From the NCBI GenBank assembly GCA_903819815.1, contig CAIJFC010000366.1, positions 1 through 9,073 on the forward strand: a stretch of DNA of 9,073 nt, written 5' to 3'. Each line of letters starts with the position of its first letter. Within the stretch, counting starts at the first letter, position 1. The DNA is from an uncultured Bacteroidota bacterium (GTDB lineage Bacteria > Bacteroidota > Bacteroidia > Flavobacteriales > Flavobacteriaceae). Shown in pieces: positions 1 to 7,431 of the stretch. Below the pieces are notes generated by a model. That model was not told where the DNA came from. It ran no database searches and saw nothing but the letters and a program-made list of their open reading frames with translations. Both the position numbers and the translations under genes were made by a program.

Positions 1-1695
1 ATGTCAGACGATAAAAAAGTAATATTTTCAATGCAAAAATTGAGTAAAACCTACTCAAGCAGTGATACGCCCGTATTAAAAATCATCTATTTAAGTTTCT
101 TTTATGGAGCTAAAATTGGTATTCTAGGACTTAATGGTTCTGGAAAATCATCTTTACTAAGAATTATAGCAGGTGAGGATAAAAATTATCAAGGTGATGT
201 CGTTTTTCAACCTGGATACACCGTTGGCTATTTAGAGCAAGAACCTATTTTAGATGACTCGAAAACTGTTATAGAAATAGTTAAAGAAGGTGTGGCTGAA
301 ACCATGGCAGTTTTAGATGAATTCAACAAAATCAATGATAGTTTTGGTTTGCCTGAAGTATATGAAGATGCTGATAAAATGCAACAATTAATGGATCGCC
401 AGGCCGATTTGCAAGACAAAATTGATGCTCTTGGTGCTTGGGAGATTGATACCAAATTAGAAATTGCAATGGATGCACTTCGAACTCCTGAAGGGGATAC
501 TCCAATTAAAAATTTATCAGGAGGTGAAAGACGTCGAGTAGCATTGTGTAGATTATTGTTAAAACAACCGGATATTTTATTGTTGGATGAGCCTACGAAT
601 CACTTGGATGCGGAAAGCGTACTTTGGTTAGAGCAACATTTAGCTCAATATTCTGGGACCGTAATTGCAGTTACTCACGACCGTTATTTCTTGGATAATG
701 TTGCCGGTTGGATTTTAGAATTGGATAGAGGAGAAGGAATTCCTTGGAAAGGGAATTATTCTTCTTGGTTGGATCAAAAATCCACGAGAATGGCTCAAGA
801 AGAAAAAGTAGCATCTAAACGTAGAAAAACTTTAGAACGCGAGTTGGATTGGGTTCGACAAGGATCAAAAGGACGTCAAACGAAACAAAAAGCCCGTTTA
901 CAGAATTACGACAAACTTTTAAATGAAGATCAAAAACAACTGGATGAGAACTTAGAAATTTATATTCCTAATGGCCCTCGATTGGGTACCAATGTTATTG
1001 AAGCCAATAGTGTTGCCAAATCTTTTGGGGATAAATTATTATATGACAACCTGAATTTCACCCTTCCTCAAGCTGGAATTGTTGGTATTATTGGTCCAAA
1101 TGGTGCTGGTAAATCTACTATTTTCAAAATGATAATGGGAGAAGAAAAATCAGATGCGGGAGATTTTAAAATTGGTGAAACGGTGAAAATCGCTTATGTC
1201 GATCAGGCGCATTCCAATATAAATCCAGATAAATCAATTTGGGAAAATTTTGCTGACGGTCAAGAATTAATCATGATGGGCGGACGCCAAGTAAATTCTC
1301 GTGCTTATTTAAGCCGATTTAATTTTGGCGGAGGCGATCAAAACAAGAAAGTTTCCATGTTATCTGGAGGAGAAAGAAACCGTTTGCATTTAGCAATGAC
1401 TTTGAAAGAAGAAGGAAACGTATTATTATTAGATGAGCCTACCAACGATTTGGATATCAATACACTTCGAGCATTAGAAGAAGGTTTGGAGAATTTCGCT
1501 GGTTGTGCCGTTGTAATTTCTCACGACAGATGGTTCTTGGACAGAATTTGCACCCATATTTTAGCATTTGAAGGTAATTCTGAAGTTTACTATTTTGAAG
1601 GTGGTTTCTCGGAATACGAAGAAAATAAGAAAAAACGATTGGGTGGTGATTTAACACCAAAACGATTAAAATATAGAAAATTAATAAGAAACTAA
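1..1695 (+). CDS. ettA: Energy-dependent translational throttle protein EttA (ABC-F ATPase)
   Basis: A cytoplasmic ABC-F protein of 564 residues, close to the 555 or so usual for EttA. In the family, EttA binds the ribosomal E site and couples the ATP/ADP balance to the first steps of elongation; it has no transmembrane domain. Two complete nucleotide-binding domains are visible. The first has a Walker A (GLNGSGKS, 43-50), an LSGGE signature (172-176), a Walker B LLLDEP with catalytic Glu197, and an H-loop His226. The second has GPNGAGKST (365-373), LSGGE (454-458), LLLDEP with Glu479, and His508. The insertion at about 95-140 is the E-site arm, and the basic helical stretch at about 245-325 (KGRQTKQKARL) is the inter-domain linker. 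The end KKKRLGGD...KRLKYRK is typical of EttA rather than Uup or other ABC-F members. The ATG is the first base of the window, so its promoter is not visible. Residue 28 is Ile in LKIIYLSFF, where I would expect Asn; this is probably harmless. Confidence 0.96.
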   Translation: MSDDKKVIFSMQKLSKTYSSSDTPVLKIIYLSFFYGAKIGILGLNGSGKSSLLRIIAGEDKNYQGDVVFQPGYTVGYLEQEPILDDSKTVIEIVKEGVAETMAVLDEFNKINDSFGLPEVYEDADKMQQLMDRQADLQDKIDALGAWEIDTKLEIAMDALRTPEGDTPIKNLSGGERRRVALCRLLLKQPDILLLDEPTNHLDAESVLWLEQHLAQYSGTVIAVTHDRYFLDNVAGWILELDRGEGIPWKGNYSSWLDQKSTRMAQEEKVASKRRKTLERELDWVRQGSKGRQTKQKARLQNYDKLLNEDQKQLDENLEIYIPNGPRLGTNVIEANSVAKSFGDKLLYDNLNFTLPQAGIVGIIGPNGAGKSTIFKMIMGEEKSDAGDFKIGETVKIAYVDQAHSNINPDKSIWENFADGQELIMMGGRQVNSRAYLSRFNFGGGDQNKKVSMLSGGERNRLHLAMTLKEEGNVLLLDEPTNDLDINTLRALEEGLENFAGCAVVISHDRWFLDRICTHILAFEGNSEVYYFEGGFSEYEENKKKRLGGDLTPKRLKYRKLIRN

Positions 1696-1726
1696 AAAAA
1701 AGAGACCAATTAGGTCTCTTTTTTTA
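1696..1726 (+). terminator. Rho-independent terminator after ettA
   Basis: Directly after the ettA stop codon lies a perfect 7-bp stem, AGAGACC (1701-1707) with GGTCTCT (1713-1719), with a 5-base loop AATTA. It is followed by a T run (1720-1725) and preceded by an A run (1694-1700) that can extend the stem. The symmetric A and T tracts mean it could also work on the other strand, but no leftward gene ends here. It should separate ettA from the kinase gene that follows on the same strand. Confidence 0.9.
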
Positions 1727-1796
1727 AATATAATACTGCAGATTTAACATTATTTAATAAGGTTTTATATATTAGTGTTTTAAATGAGATTATATT

Positions 1797-3995
1797 ATGA
1801 TGAAAAAAACATCACTACTGCTTTTACTATTTATTTCGCAATTTCATTTTGCTCAAACGGATACCCCACAGCAAAAAGAAATCAAAGCGATTATCGCAAA
1901 ATCAGGCGAATACCTTAGTAAGTTAGCCTGTGATAAATCTATGGGATTAGCTAAAACAGCACTTGAAAAAGCATTAAAAATAGATGATTTTGAACAAACC
2001 GCCAGAGCATACAATTTAATTGGTTTGAACTTAGAACAATATTCAGATTATAAAAAAGCGATTTTTTTTTATCAAAAGGGTTTGAAATATGTAGATAAAT
2101 CGTCAAATAATTTCATGCAATATGCCATACACACCAATTTAGCGAATTGTTATTGTTTTAAAAAAATAGATTATAAAAAAGGAATTTACCATTATAAAAG
2201 AGCGTTGTATTTTGTTAATTTATCGAATGATGATTATCAAATCATGTATGCTAATTTAAATATTACCTCTGCCTATTTTGCTGTTGGAGATTACTATAAT
2301 GGTATGGATTTTTTAAATATTGCTGAAAAATATATTGTTAGTCAAGATGATTTGGAATCAAAAATCATGTACAATTCACTTTTAGGCAGTTATTATTCGT
2401 ATAAAAATGATTTCAATAAATCGGAAAAATACTATAAAACGGCTTTGAAATTTTGTAATGAAAATACTACTGAATTTTTAGAAAGTAATGCTGCTGAAGT
2501 TTATGACGATATTGCTCAGATGTATAAAAAGAAAAAGGACTTTTCAAGTGCCTTTGAATACATGGAAAAATACAGTGCTTTAAAAGATAAATTATATGAG
2601 AATGAACATTCCCAAGTAGAAAAAAAATCCGGAATGGCTTCTGTATTAAATGAATATAAAAGACAAATAAGTCATATTGAATTTGAAAAAAAACAACAAT
2701 TAGAATTAATTAATAAAAATAAAAAGATTACAATTTTGTTATTTATTTTATCAATAATACTGGTTTTACTATTGTTATCGCTATATAAAAATTACCTGTT
2801 CAATCAAAAAGTAAATTCATATTTAGTTAATAATAATAGAGATATAAAATTGGCTAAAGAAAGAACAGAGGAGTTACTTACTTTAAAATCTCAATTTATT
2901 TCTACAATAAGTCATGAACTTAGAACCCCTTTATATGGTGTAATAGGAATTATTGATATTATCAAAGACGAAAATCCAAAATTGGCCAAAAGTGATTATA
3001 TGAAATCACTTACTTTTTCCTCAAATTACTTATTATCATTGGTTAACGATGTACTTCAGTTAAGTAAATTTGAAAGTAGAGTGATATTATTAGAAGAAAA
3101 TGAATTTAATATTTTTGATGAGATTGATTCTATTTTTAGTTCTTCAAATATTTTTTATAATAAAAATAGAAATAAAATTATTTTTGATTTAGACCCAAAT
3201 ATTCCAAAACAATTAATTGGAGATAGTAGTCGATTGGCTCAAATACTGATAAATTTATTAGATAATTCATTAAAATTTACTAAGGAAGGCGAGGTGATTT
3301 TAAAAATTAATTTAATTAAAAATGTCGATGATCATTCCTACTTAAAATTTGAAGTTAAAGATACTGGAATTGGAATTGCACCTGAAAATCAAAAAATAAT
3401 ATTTGATAATTTTGTGCAAATTAAAAACAAAAATATTTACTATCAAGGATCTGGAATCGGACTTTCAATTGTGCATAATTTAATTGAAATGTTTGGCAGT
3501 AAAATTGAAATTGAAAGTGATTTAGGAAAAGGATGTAGGTTTACTTTTACTTTAAAATTCAAAAATAGATGCGATAATTTACCTAAATTAGTTTCAAATA
3601 ATGTAGACCATCATTTATTAAATACTATAAATGTACTTTTAATTGAAGACAATAAGATCAATCAATTGGTTACACTAAAATCATTAAAGAAATTGAATTG
3701 TAATGTAGAAATTGTTGAAAATGGTTTGGATGCCCTAGAATTACTTAAAAAATCGACTTACGATTTAATAATAACAGATATTAGCCTTCCGGATATATCT
3801 GGTTTTGAAATAACCAAAAAATTCAGACAAGTTAACACAGCAACTCCAGTATTCGCTTTAACAGCTTATTCTTATGAAGAAATTAAATTACAAGCAATCG
3901 AGTCAGGTATTGATGAAATTTTTGTAAAACCTTTCAAAATCCAAGAATTAGCTGCAAAAATTAATGAAAATGTTCGCAAAATAAAAGAAAATTAA
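1797..3995 (+). CDS. TPR-containing hybrid sensor histidine kinase with C-terminal receiver domain
   Basis: A 732-residue membrane-bound hybrid kinase. Order of parts: a signal peptide (MMKKTS plus a Leu-rich core, probable cleavage after FHFA at about 19); about five TPR-like helical pairs at about 69-265 (for example YKKAIFFYQKGLKY and FNKSEKYYKTALKF); a charged helical stretch (271-309); one transmembrane helix (about 311-330); HisKA with the H-box SHELRTP and phospho-acceptor His373; HATPase_c with N-box Asn486/Asn490, G1 DTGIGI (522-527), F-box 535-539 and G2 GSGIGL (551-556); and a receiver domain with acidic pair Glu617/Asp618, phospho-acceptor Asp661, Thr689 and Lys711. All catalytic residues are present, so it should autophosphorylate and pass phosphate to its own receiver. 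The TPR part should face the periplasm. There is no DNA-binding output domain and no partner regulator nearby, so signal and target are unknown. ATG codons at 1797 and 1800 are both possible; no Shine-Dalgarno or good -7 box is seen. The gene is visibly more A+T-rich than ettA. Confidence 0.93.
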   Translation: MMKKTSLLLLLFISQFHFAQTDTPQQKEIKAIIAKSGEYLSKLACDKSMGLAKTALEKALKIDDFEQTARAYNLIGLNLEQYSDYKKAIFFYQKGLKYVDKSSNNFMQYAIHTNLANCYCFKKIDYKKGIYHYKRALYFVNLSNDDYQIMYANLNITSAYFAVGDYYNGMDFLNIAEKYIVSQDDLESKIMYNSLLGSYYSYKNDFNKSEKYYKTALKFCNENTTEFLESNAAEVYDDIAQMYKKKKDFSSAFEYMEKYSALKDKLYENEHSQVEKKSGMASVLNEYKRQISHIEFEKKQQLELINKNKKITILLFILSIILVLLLLSLYKNYLFNQKVNSYLVNNNRDIKLAKERTEELLTLKSQFISTISHELRTPLYGVIGIIDIIKDENPKLAKSDYMKSLTFSSNYLLSLVNDVLQLSKFESRVILLEENEFNIFDEIDSIFSSSNIFYNKNRNKIIFDLDPNIPKQLIGDSSRLAQILINLLDNSLKFTKEGEVILKINLIKNVDDHSYLKFEVKDTGIGIAPENQKIIFDNFVQIKNKNIYYQGSGIGLSIVHNLIEMFGSKIEIESDLGKGCRFTFTLKFKNRCDNLPKLVSNNVDHHLLNTINVLLIEDNKINQLVTLKSLKKLNCNVEIVENGLDALELLKKSTYDLIITDISLPDISGFEITKKFRQVNTATPVFALTAYSYEEIKLQAIESGIDEIFVKPFKIQELAAKINENVRKIKEN

Positions 3996-5248
3996 TACCA
4001 GCGTTTTTTATTTTGTTTTGAATTGGTTGATTTCCTAGATTTATTAGCTTCACCACTTCTGTTTGAATTTTTTTGAGAAGCTACTGCTGGTGCTGTTTCT
4101 GGACTTCCACTATGCCATGGATACGGGTGGTCAGAAATTGTTTTTACCTCTACTTTTATCAATTTCATAATGTCTTTCCAATACGGATGTTCGTCTTTAC
4201 CACAAAATGAAATTGCAACACCACCATTTCCAGCTCTTCCAGTTCTTCCTATTCTATGAACATAAGTTTCGGGAATATTAGGTAAATCAAAGTTGATTAC
4301 AAATGGTAATTGGTCAATGTCAATTCCTCTTGCTGCAATATCTGTTGCTACAAGAACGCCCACTTCTTTATTTTTAAAAGCTTCTAAAACACGTTGACGT
4401 GCATTTTGAGATTTGTCGCCATGTATTGCTTCTGCGGCAATATTATTTTTTCTTAGTGCTTTAACCACATTATCAGCTCCATGTTTTGTTCTAGAAAAAA
4501 CCAATACATCCGATAAATTTTCATTTTTTATTAGATGATACAACAAGTTTCTTTTTTCAGTTTTTTCTACAAAGTAAACACGTTGTTCAACGTTTTCTGC
4601 AGTTGATGAGACTGGAGAAACAGAAACGGTAGCTGGATCTTGAAGAAACATTTCGGCTAATTCTCGAATTGCTATTGGCATGGTAGCCGAAAATAATAAG
4701 GTTTGTCTGTTTTTAGGAGTTAATTTTACAATTTTCTTTACATCATTTACAAATCCCATGTCTAGCATCTGATCGGCCTCGTCAAGAACCAAGGTATGTA
4801 AATGATCTAAATCGATGAATCCTTGTTTGTGTAAATCCAATAAACGCCCTGGGGTTGCTATTAAAACATCTACACCGCATTTTAGACTATCTACTTGCGG
4901 ATTTTGAGAGACACCTCCAAATAGTGTCAATTGGTTAATGTTGGTATATTTTGAATAAGCATCAAAATTTTGACCTATTTGAACCGCCAATTCCCGGGTA
5001 GGAGTTACTACTAAAGCCCTAATTTGTTTTGCTTTTTTTGACGAACCTACTATTCGGTGTAATTGATGAATTATTGGAATGGCAAATGCAGCCGTCTTTC
5101 CGGTACCAGTTTGCGCACATCCAATAATGTCTTTCCCAGATAAAACTATAGGAATTGCTTGTTCTTGAATAGGAGTTGCTTCTATATAGCCTAATTCAAA
5201 TACGGCTTTTTGGATACTTTTTGAAAGTGATAAATCTTCGAATAACAT
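3992..5248 (-). CDS. rhlE: DEAD-box ATP-dependent RNA helicase, RhlE type
   Basis: A cytoplasmic RNA helicase of 418 residues that unwinds short RNA duplexes using ATP. In this family the roles are ribosome assembly, RNA turnover and cold adaptation. All core motifs are intact: Q motif around TPIQEQAIP (Gln28), motif I AQTGTGKT (45-52), Ia PTREL (83-87), GG (111-112), Ib TPGR (132-135), II DEAD (156-159), III SAT (187-189), IV VLVFSRT (248-254), V ATDIAARGID (301-310) and VI HRIGRTGR (331-338). After the helicase core comes a short basic, Ser/Asn/Lys-rich, low-complexity tail (about 388-418, ending KKRWY), as is common in RhlE-type proteins and likely used for RNA binding. The DEAD-box assignment is certain; the RhlE subgroup is judged from overall resemblance. 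Its stop overlaps the kinase stop on the opposite strand by 4 bases. A promoter with both Bacteroidota boxes lies 45-72 bases upstream of its ATG, so it is probably transcribed independently of hutG. Confidence 0.93.
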   Translation of the reverse strand: MLFEDLSLSKSIQKAVFELGYIEATPIQEQAIPIVLSGKDIIGCAQTGTGKTAAFAIPIIHQLHRIVGSSKKAKQIRALVVTPTRELAVQIGQNFDAYSKYTNINQLTLFGGVSQNPQVDSLKCGVDVLIATPGRLLDLHKQGFIDLDHLHTLVLDEADQMLDMGFVNDVKKIVKLTPKNRQTLLFSATMPIAIRELAEMFLQDPATVSVSPVSSTAENVEQRVYFVEKTEKRNLLYHLIKNENLSDVLVFSRTKHGADNVVKALRKNNIAAEAIHGDKSQNARQRVLEAFKNKEVGVLVATDIAARGIDIDQLPFVINFDLPNIPETYVHRIGRTGRAGNGGVAISFCGKDEHPYWKDIMKLIKVEVKTISDHPYPWHSGSPETAPAVASQKNSNRSGEANKSRKSTNSKQNKKRWY

Positions 5249-5292
5249 ATTTTTGATATTTAGAATTCAGTAGTAATTACTTAAATTCTTCG

Positions 5293-5320
5293 CAAAGATA
5301 GGTTATATTAATGAAATCAA
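5293..5320 (-). promoter_or_regulatory. Putative rhlE promoter (Bacteroidota sigma-ABfr type)
   Basis: Read on the minus strand, TATCTTTG (5300 down to 5293) is an exact match to the -7 consensus TAnnTTTG. A TTG (5320 down to 5318) lies 17 bases further upstream, as a -33 element would. Transcription would begin around 5286, giving a leader of roughly 38 bases. It is the best two-box match among the promoters in this window. It sits in the 107-base gap after hutG, where I see no convincing hairpin terminator for hutG, so some read-through from hutG is possible. Confidence 0.55.
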
Positions 5321-5355
5321 GTTTTTATGAATTAAATCTCGCAGATCATTGAAGC

Positions 5356-6405
5356 TTATTGATTTTTTAAAGGGTTTTCATAATTGGCTTTTACGAAGTC
5401 GGTGACAAGATAACCGATTAATTTTCCAATAAGATGATTGTTTTTTTCTTCTCCTAAATCTGGTGCACCTTCACAAATATGTAAATATGCTGCATTTTGA
5501 TTGTTTCCAAAATAGTAAATAAATTGTCGTAATTTTTCAATTGAAAACCCACTTAAAGTCATGGCGCTACTGGCAATATTTGGAATTGCATCAAGGTCAA
5601 TTTCTATTCCAAAACGATCTTCTTTGATGAATTCTAAAGCGTTATTCATTTCAGTTTCAAACTTTTTCTGTTTTCTAATTTGAATTTCATCATAAGTATT
5701 AAATTTCACTCGATCGTCAATTTTCTTCAATGAATCTAAAACACTTTTGGAAGTATAATTTTCATGCAATCCAAAAATAAAATATCGGTTTAAAAATCCT
5801 TCCTCGTAAGCATAGGAAAAACCATTTCCACTATGTCTTCCTTCAAGAATTCTAAAATCAGAATGGGCATCAAAATTAATTGCATTTACCGGCTTTCCAT
5901 AGGCTAGGGCAGAACCCTTTATGTTTCCGTAGGCATTGTTGTGGCCTCCGCCAATTATTATTGGAATTTTACCCGCTTTAATAATTTTACAAACGATATG
6001 AGAAACTTCTTTATCTATTTTATGTACCAATTGGTTTAAACGCTTTCTATCAGTATCAGAATTATAATCTAAATGCTGACTTTCGATCATTTCTTCACTT
6101 ACATTTAATTGGCCTAATACTAATAGTTGACTTCCTTTACAAAAACGATTGTGTTGAATATTAGCAATACCGTTTATGGCGCTTTCCCATGCAGATGCCG
6201 CTCCAGTCCGCCCATAATTAGCTCTAACGCCAATATCTTCTGGAATTCCAAATAACACATATTTTGCTTCGCAAGAATATAAAAAAGCACTTGCGTCAGT
6301 ATTTTTTGGCACAGTTAACATTTTCTCACCAAATTTCACTTCTCCAGATCTGAAGTTGGTCACTTTTGCAAGGTCATTTATTGTGAAGGGAACCAATTTT
6401 TCCAT
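5356..6405 (-). CDS. hutG: Formimidoylglutamase (arginase/ureohydrolase superfamily)
   Basis: A cytoplasmic metalloenzyme of 349 residues, predicted to hydrolyse N-formimidoyl-L-glutamate to L-glutamate and formamide, the last step of one branch of histidine degradation. The fold is the ureohydrolase one. All six residues expected to bind the two Mn ions are visible: His155 in IGGGHNN, Asp179/His181/Asp183 in NFDAHSDFR, and Asp270/Asp272 in EIDLDAIPN. The arginase motif SGN is kept (192-194), but the position of the arginase proton-shuttle His is Phe196, and the usual DxDxxDP is shortened to DLDAIP. So this is not a true arginase or agmatinase. The formimidoylglutamase call rests on this divergence, resemblance to flavobacterial proteins of that name, and the nearby hutI on the same strand. 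The ATG at 6405 gives an N-terminus (MEKLVPFTINDL) that looks native. It is divergent from the coiled-coil gene at 6496. The superfamily is certain; the exact substrate is likely. Confidence 0.87.
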   Translation of the reverse strand: MEKLVPFTINDLAKVTNFRSGEVKFGEKMLTVPKNTDASAFLYSCEAKYVLFGIPEDIGVRANYGRTGAASAWESAINGIANIQHNRFCKGSQLLVLGQLNVSEEMIESQHLDYNSDTDRKRLNQLVHKIDKEVSHIVCKIIKAGKIPIIIGGGHNNAYGNIKGSALAYGKPVNAINFDAHSDFRILEGRHSGNGFSYAYEEGFLNRYFIFGLHENYTSKSVLDSLKKIDDRVKFNTYDEIQIRKQKKFETEMNNALEFIKEDRFGIEIDLDAIPNIASSAMTLSGFSIEKLRQFIYYFGNNQNAAYLHICEGAPDLGEEKNNHLIGKLIGYLVTDFVKANYENPLKNQ

Positions 6406-6422
6406 ACCTTATTTTGTTTTAC

Positions 6423-6430
6423 CAAAAATA
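6423..6430 (-). promoter_or_regulatory. Putative -7 element of the hutG promoter
   Basis: On the minus strand TATTTTTG (6430 down to 6423) matches TAnnTTTG exactly, 18 bases upstream of the hutG ATG. No TTG is found at a proper -33 distance, and the region is A+T-rich, so a chance match is possible. Transcription would start only about 10 bases before the ATG. Confidence 0.35.
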
Positions 6431-6450
6431 ATATATTTTAATTACTTACG

Positions 6451-6477
6451 TTGTTAGAATATAAATTATTATTTTCG
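6451..6477 (+). promoter_or_regulatory. Putative promoter of the coiled-coil protein gene
   Basis: TATTTTCG (6470-6477) matches seven of eight positions when compared with TAnnTTTG, and a TTG (6451-6453) lies 16 bases upstream, one base shorter than the usual minimum spacing. Transcription would start near 6484, a short leader before the ATG at 6496. Together with the hutG element this makes the 90-base gap a divergent promoter region. Confidence 0.4.
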
Positions 6478-6495
6478 TAAAAAATTATATTCATT

Positions 6496-7380
6496 ATGGA
6501 AAATCAAAAAAACAATTCTAGTCTTAAATCATTGATTATTGTCTTGTCTGTATTATTTGCTTTAAGCTTAGTATACATTTACAAATTGACAACCGATGTC
6601 AATTTTACAGAAACTAAATTAACTACTACTTTATCTGAAAAAGACCAGGTAATGAAAGATTTAAAAGATTTAAAAACTACTTATGATGCAGCAATTGCCG
6701 AAAACACGACTATGTCTGACGAATTAATTGCAGAAAGAGAAAAAGTGGTTGCTTTAATGGCTAACTTAAAAAAATCAAATGGTGATGTAGCTTCTATGGC
6801 AAAATATAAAAAACAATATTTGGCATTAGAATCAAAAATGAAAGGTCTAGTTGTTGAAAATGAAGCTTTAAAGAAAGACAATACCGTGCTTAAAGTTCAA
6901 CGTGATAGTACTATTGTGGTACTTGACGAATCAAAAAAATCAAATAAAGATCTTTCAGGGCAAAATGAAAACTTAACTAAAACTGTTGAAAAAGGTTCTA
7001 AATTGGCAATAGTAAATTTAAAAACTTCGGCTTTTATAGTTAGAAGTTCGGGTAAAGAAATTGCAACTGATAAAGCAAGTCGTGCAGATGTTTTAAAAGT
7101 GAGTTTTACAATTGCTGAAAATTCTATTGCTAAATCGGGAGATAGAAAATACTATGTTCAAGTAATAGACAGTAAAAACAATGTTATGGGAGAAAGTCAA
7201 ACGGAGCGTTTTTCTGATAAAACATTAACGTATAGTTTTATTGCAAATGTTAAGTACGATAATAAAACTATAGATTTAGTTAAAAATGTATCCGCTGAAA
7301 AATTAGTTAAAGGAACATTTTTTGTAAATGTTTTTGATAACGGTCAATTGGTTTCTACTACCAATTTCACCTTGAAATAA
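6496..7380 (+). CDS. Membrane-anchored coiled-coil protein of unknown function
   Basis: I do not recognise a named family. The 294-residue product has a short polar N-terminus (ENQKNNSS), one hydrophobic helix (about 12-29, LIIVLSVLFALSLVYIY), a long heptad-like charged stretch (about 35-167) rich in Lys, Glu, Leu and Asn that should form a coiled coil, and a C-terminal part (about 168-294) of alternating beta-like segments ending in VSTTNFTLK. The uncleaved helix near the N-terminus with a Lys before it and the long stalk after it suggest a signal anchor, with coiled coil and globular part in the periplasm; the opposite topology cannot be excluded. There are no cysteines and no visible catalytic motif. 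The ATG at 6496 gives the expected anchor. It lies between hutG (divergent) and hutI (convergent) and has its own terminator. Such coiled-coil proteins can be mislabelled as chromosome-partitioning or SMC-like; there is no Walker motif to support this. Confidence 0.85.
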   Translation: MENQKNNSSLKSLIIVLSVLFALSLVYIYKLTTDVNFTETKLTTTLSEKDQVMKDLKDLKTTYDAAIAENTTMSDELIAEREKVVALMANLKKSNGDVASMAKYKKQYLALESKMKGLVVENEALKKDNTVLKVQRDSTIVVLDESKKSNKDLSGQNENLTKTVEKGSKLAIVNLKTSAFIVRSSGKEIATDKASRADVLKVSFTIAENSIAKSGDRKYYVQVIDSKNNVMGESQTERFSDKTLTYSFIANVKYDNKTIDLVKNVSAEKLVKGTFFVNVFDNGQLVSTTNFTLK

Positions 7381-7398
7381 TTTATTTTTTATAATTTT

Positions 7399-7431
7399 AA
7401 AAAGGGATTTGTTACTACAAATCCCTTTTTT
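7399..7431. terminator. Bidirectional terminator between the coiled-coil gene and hutI
   Basis: A perfect 9-bp stem, GGGATTTGT (7404-7412) with ACAAATCCC (7417-7425), has a 4-base loop TACT. It is flanked by an A run (7399-7403) and a T run (7426-7431). It lies 19 bases after the coiled-coil gene stop on the plus strand and immediately after hutI on the minus strand, whose stop codon (7430-7432) overlaps the T run. The symmetric tracts should terminate transcription from both convergent genes. Confidence 0.88.

Noticed and set aside
228..455. Open frame of 75 codons on the minus strand inside ettA
   Set aside because: It is antisense to the arm region of a fully conserved EttA, Ser-rich with no domain pattern, and looks like a shadow of the real gene.
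1457..1660. Open frame of 67 codons on the minus strand at the ettA 3' end
   Set aside because: It is antisense to the conserved second ATPase domain and its protein has no recognisable features.
1727..1796. Promoter for the hybrid kinase in the gap after the ettA terminator
   Set aside because: The region is A+T-rich but contains no acceptable TAnnTTTG match with a spaced TTG, so no site is assigned.
6681..6881. Open frame of 66 codons on the minus strand inside the coiled-coil gene
   Set aside because: Its low-complexity Phe/Ser/Ala composition is what the reverse complement of a Lys/Glu-rich coiled coil gives.
6496..7380. Reading the coiled-coil protein as a chromosome-partitioning or SMC-like ATPase
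   Set aside because: There is no Walker A, Walker B or signature motif; only the coiled coil is shared.
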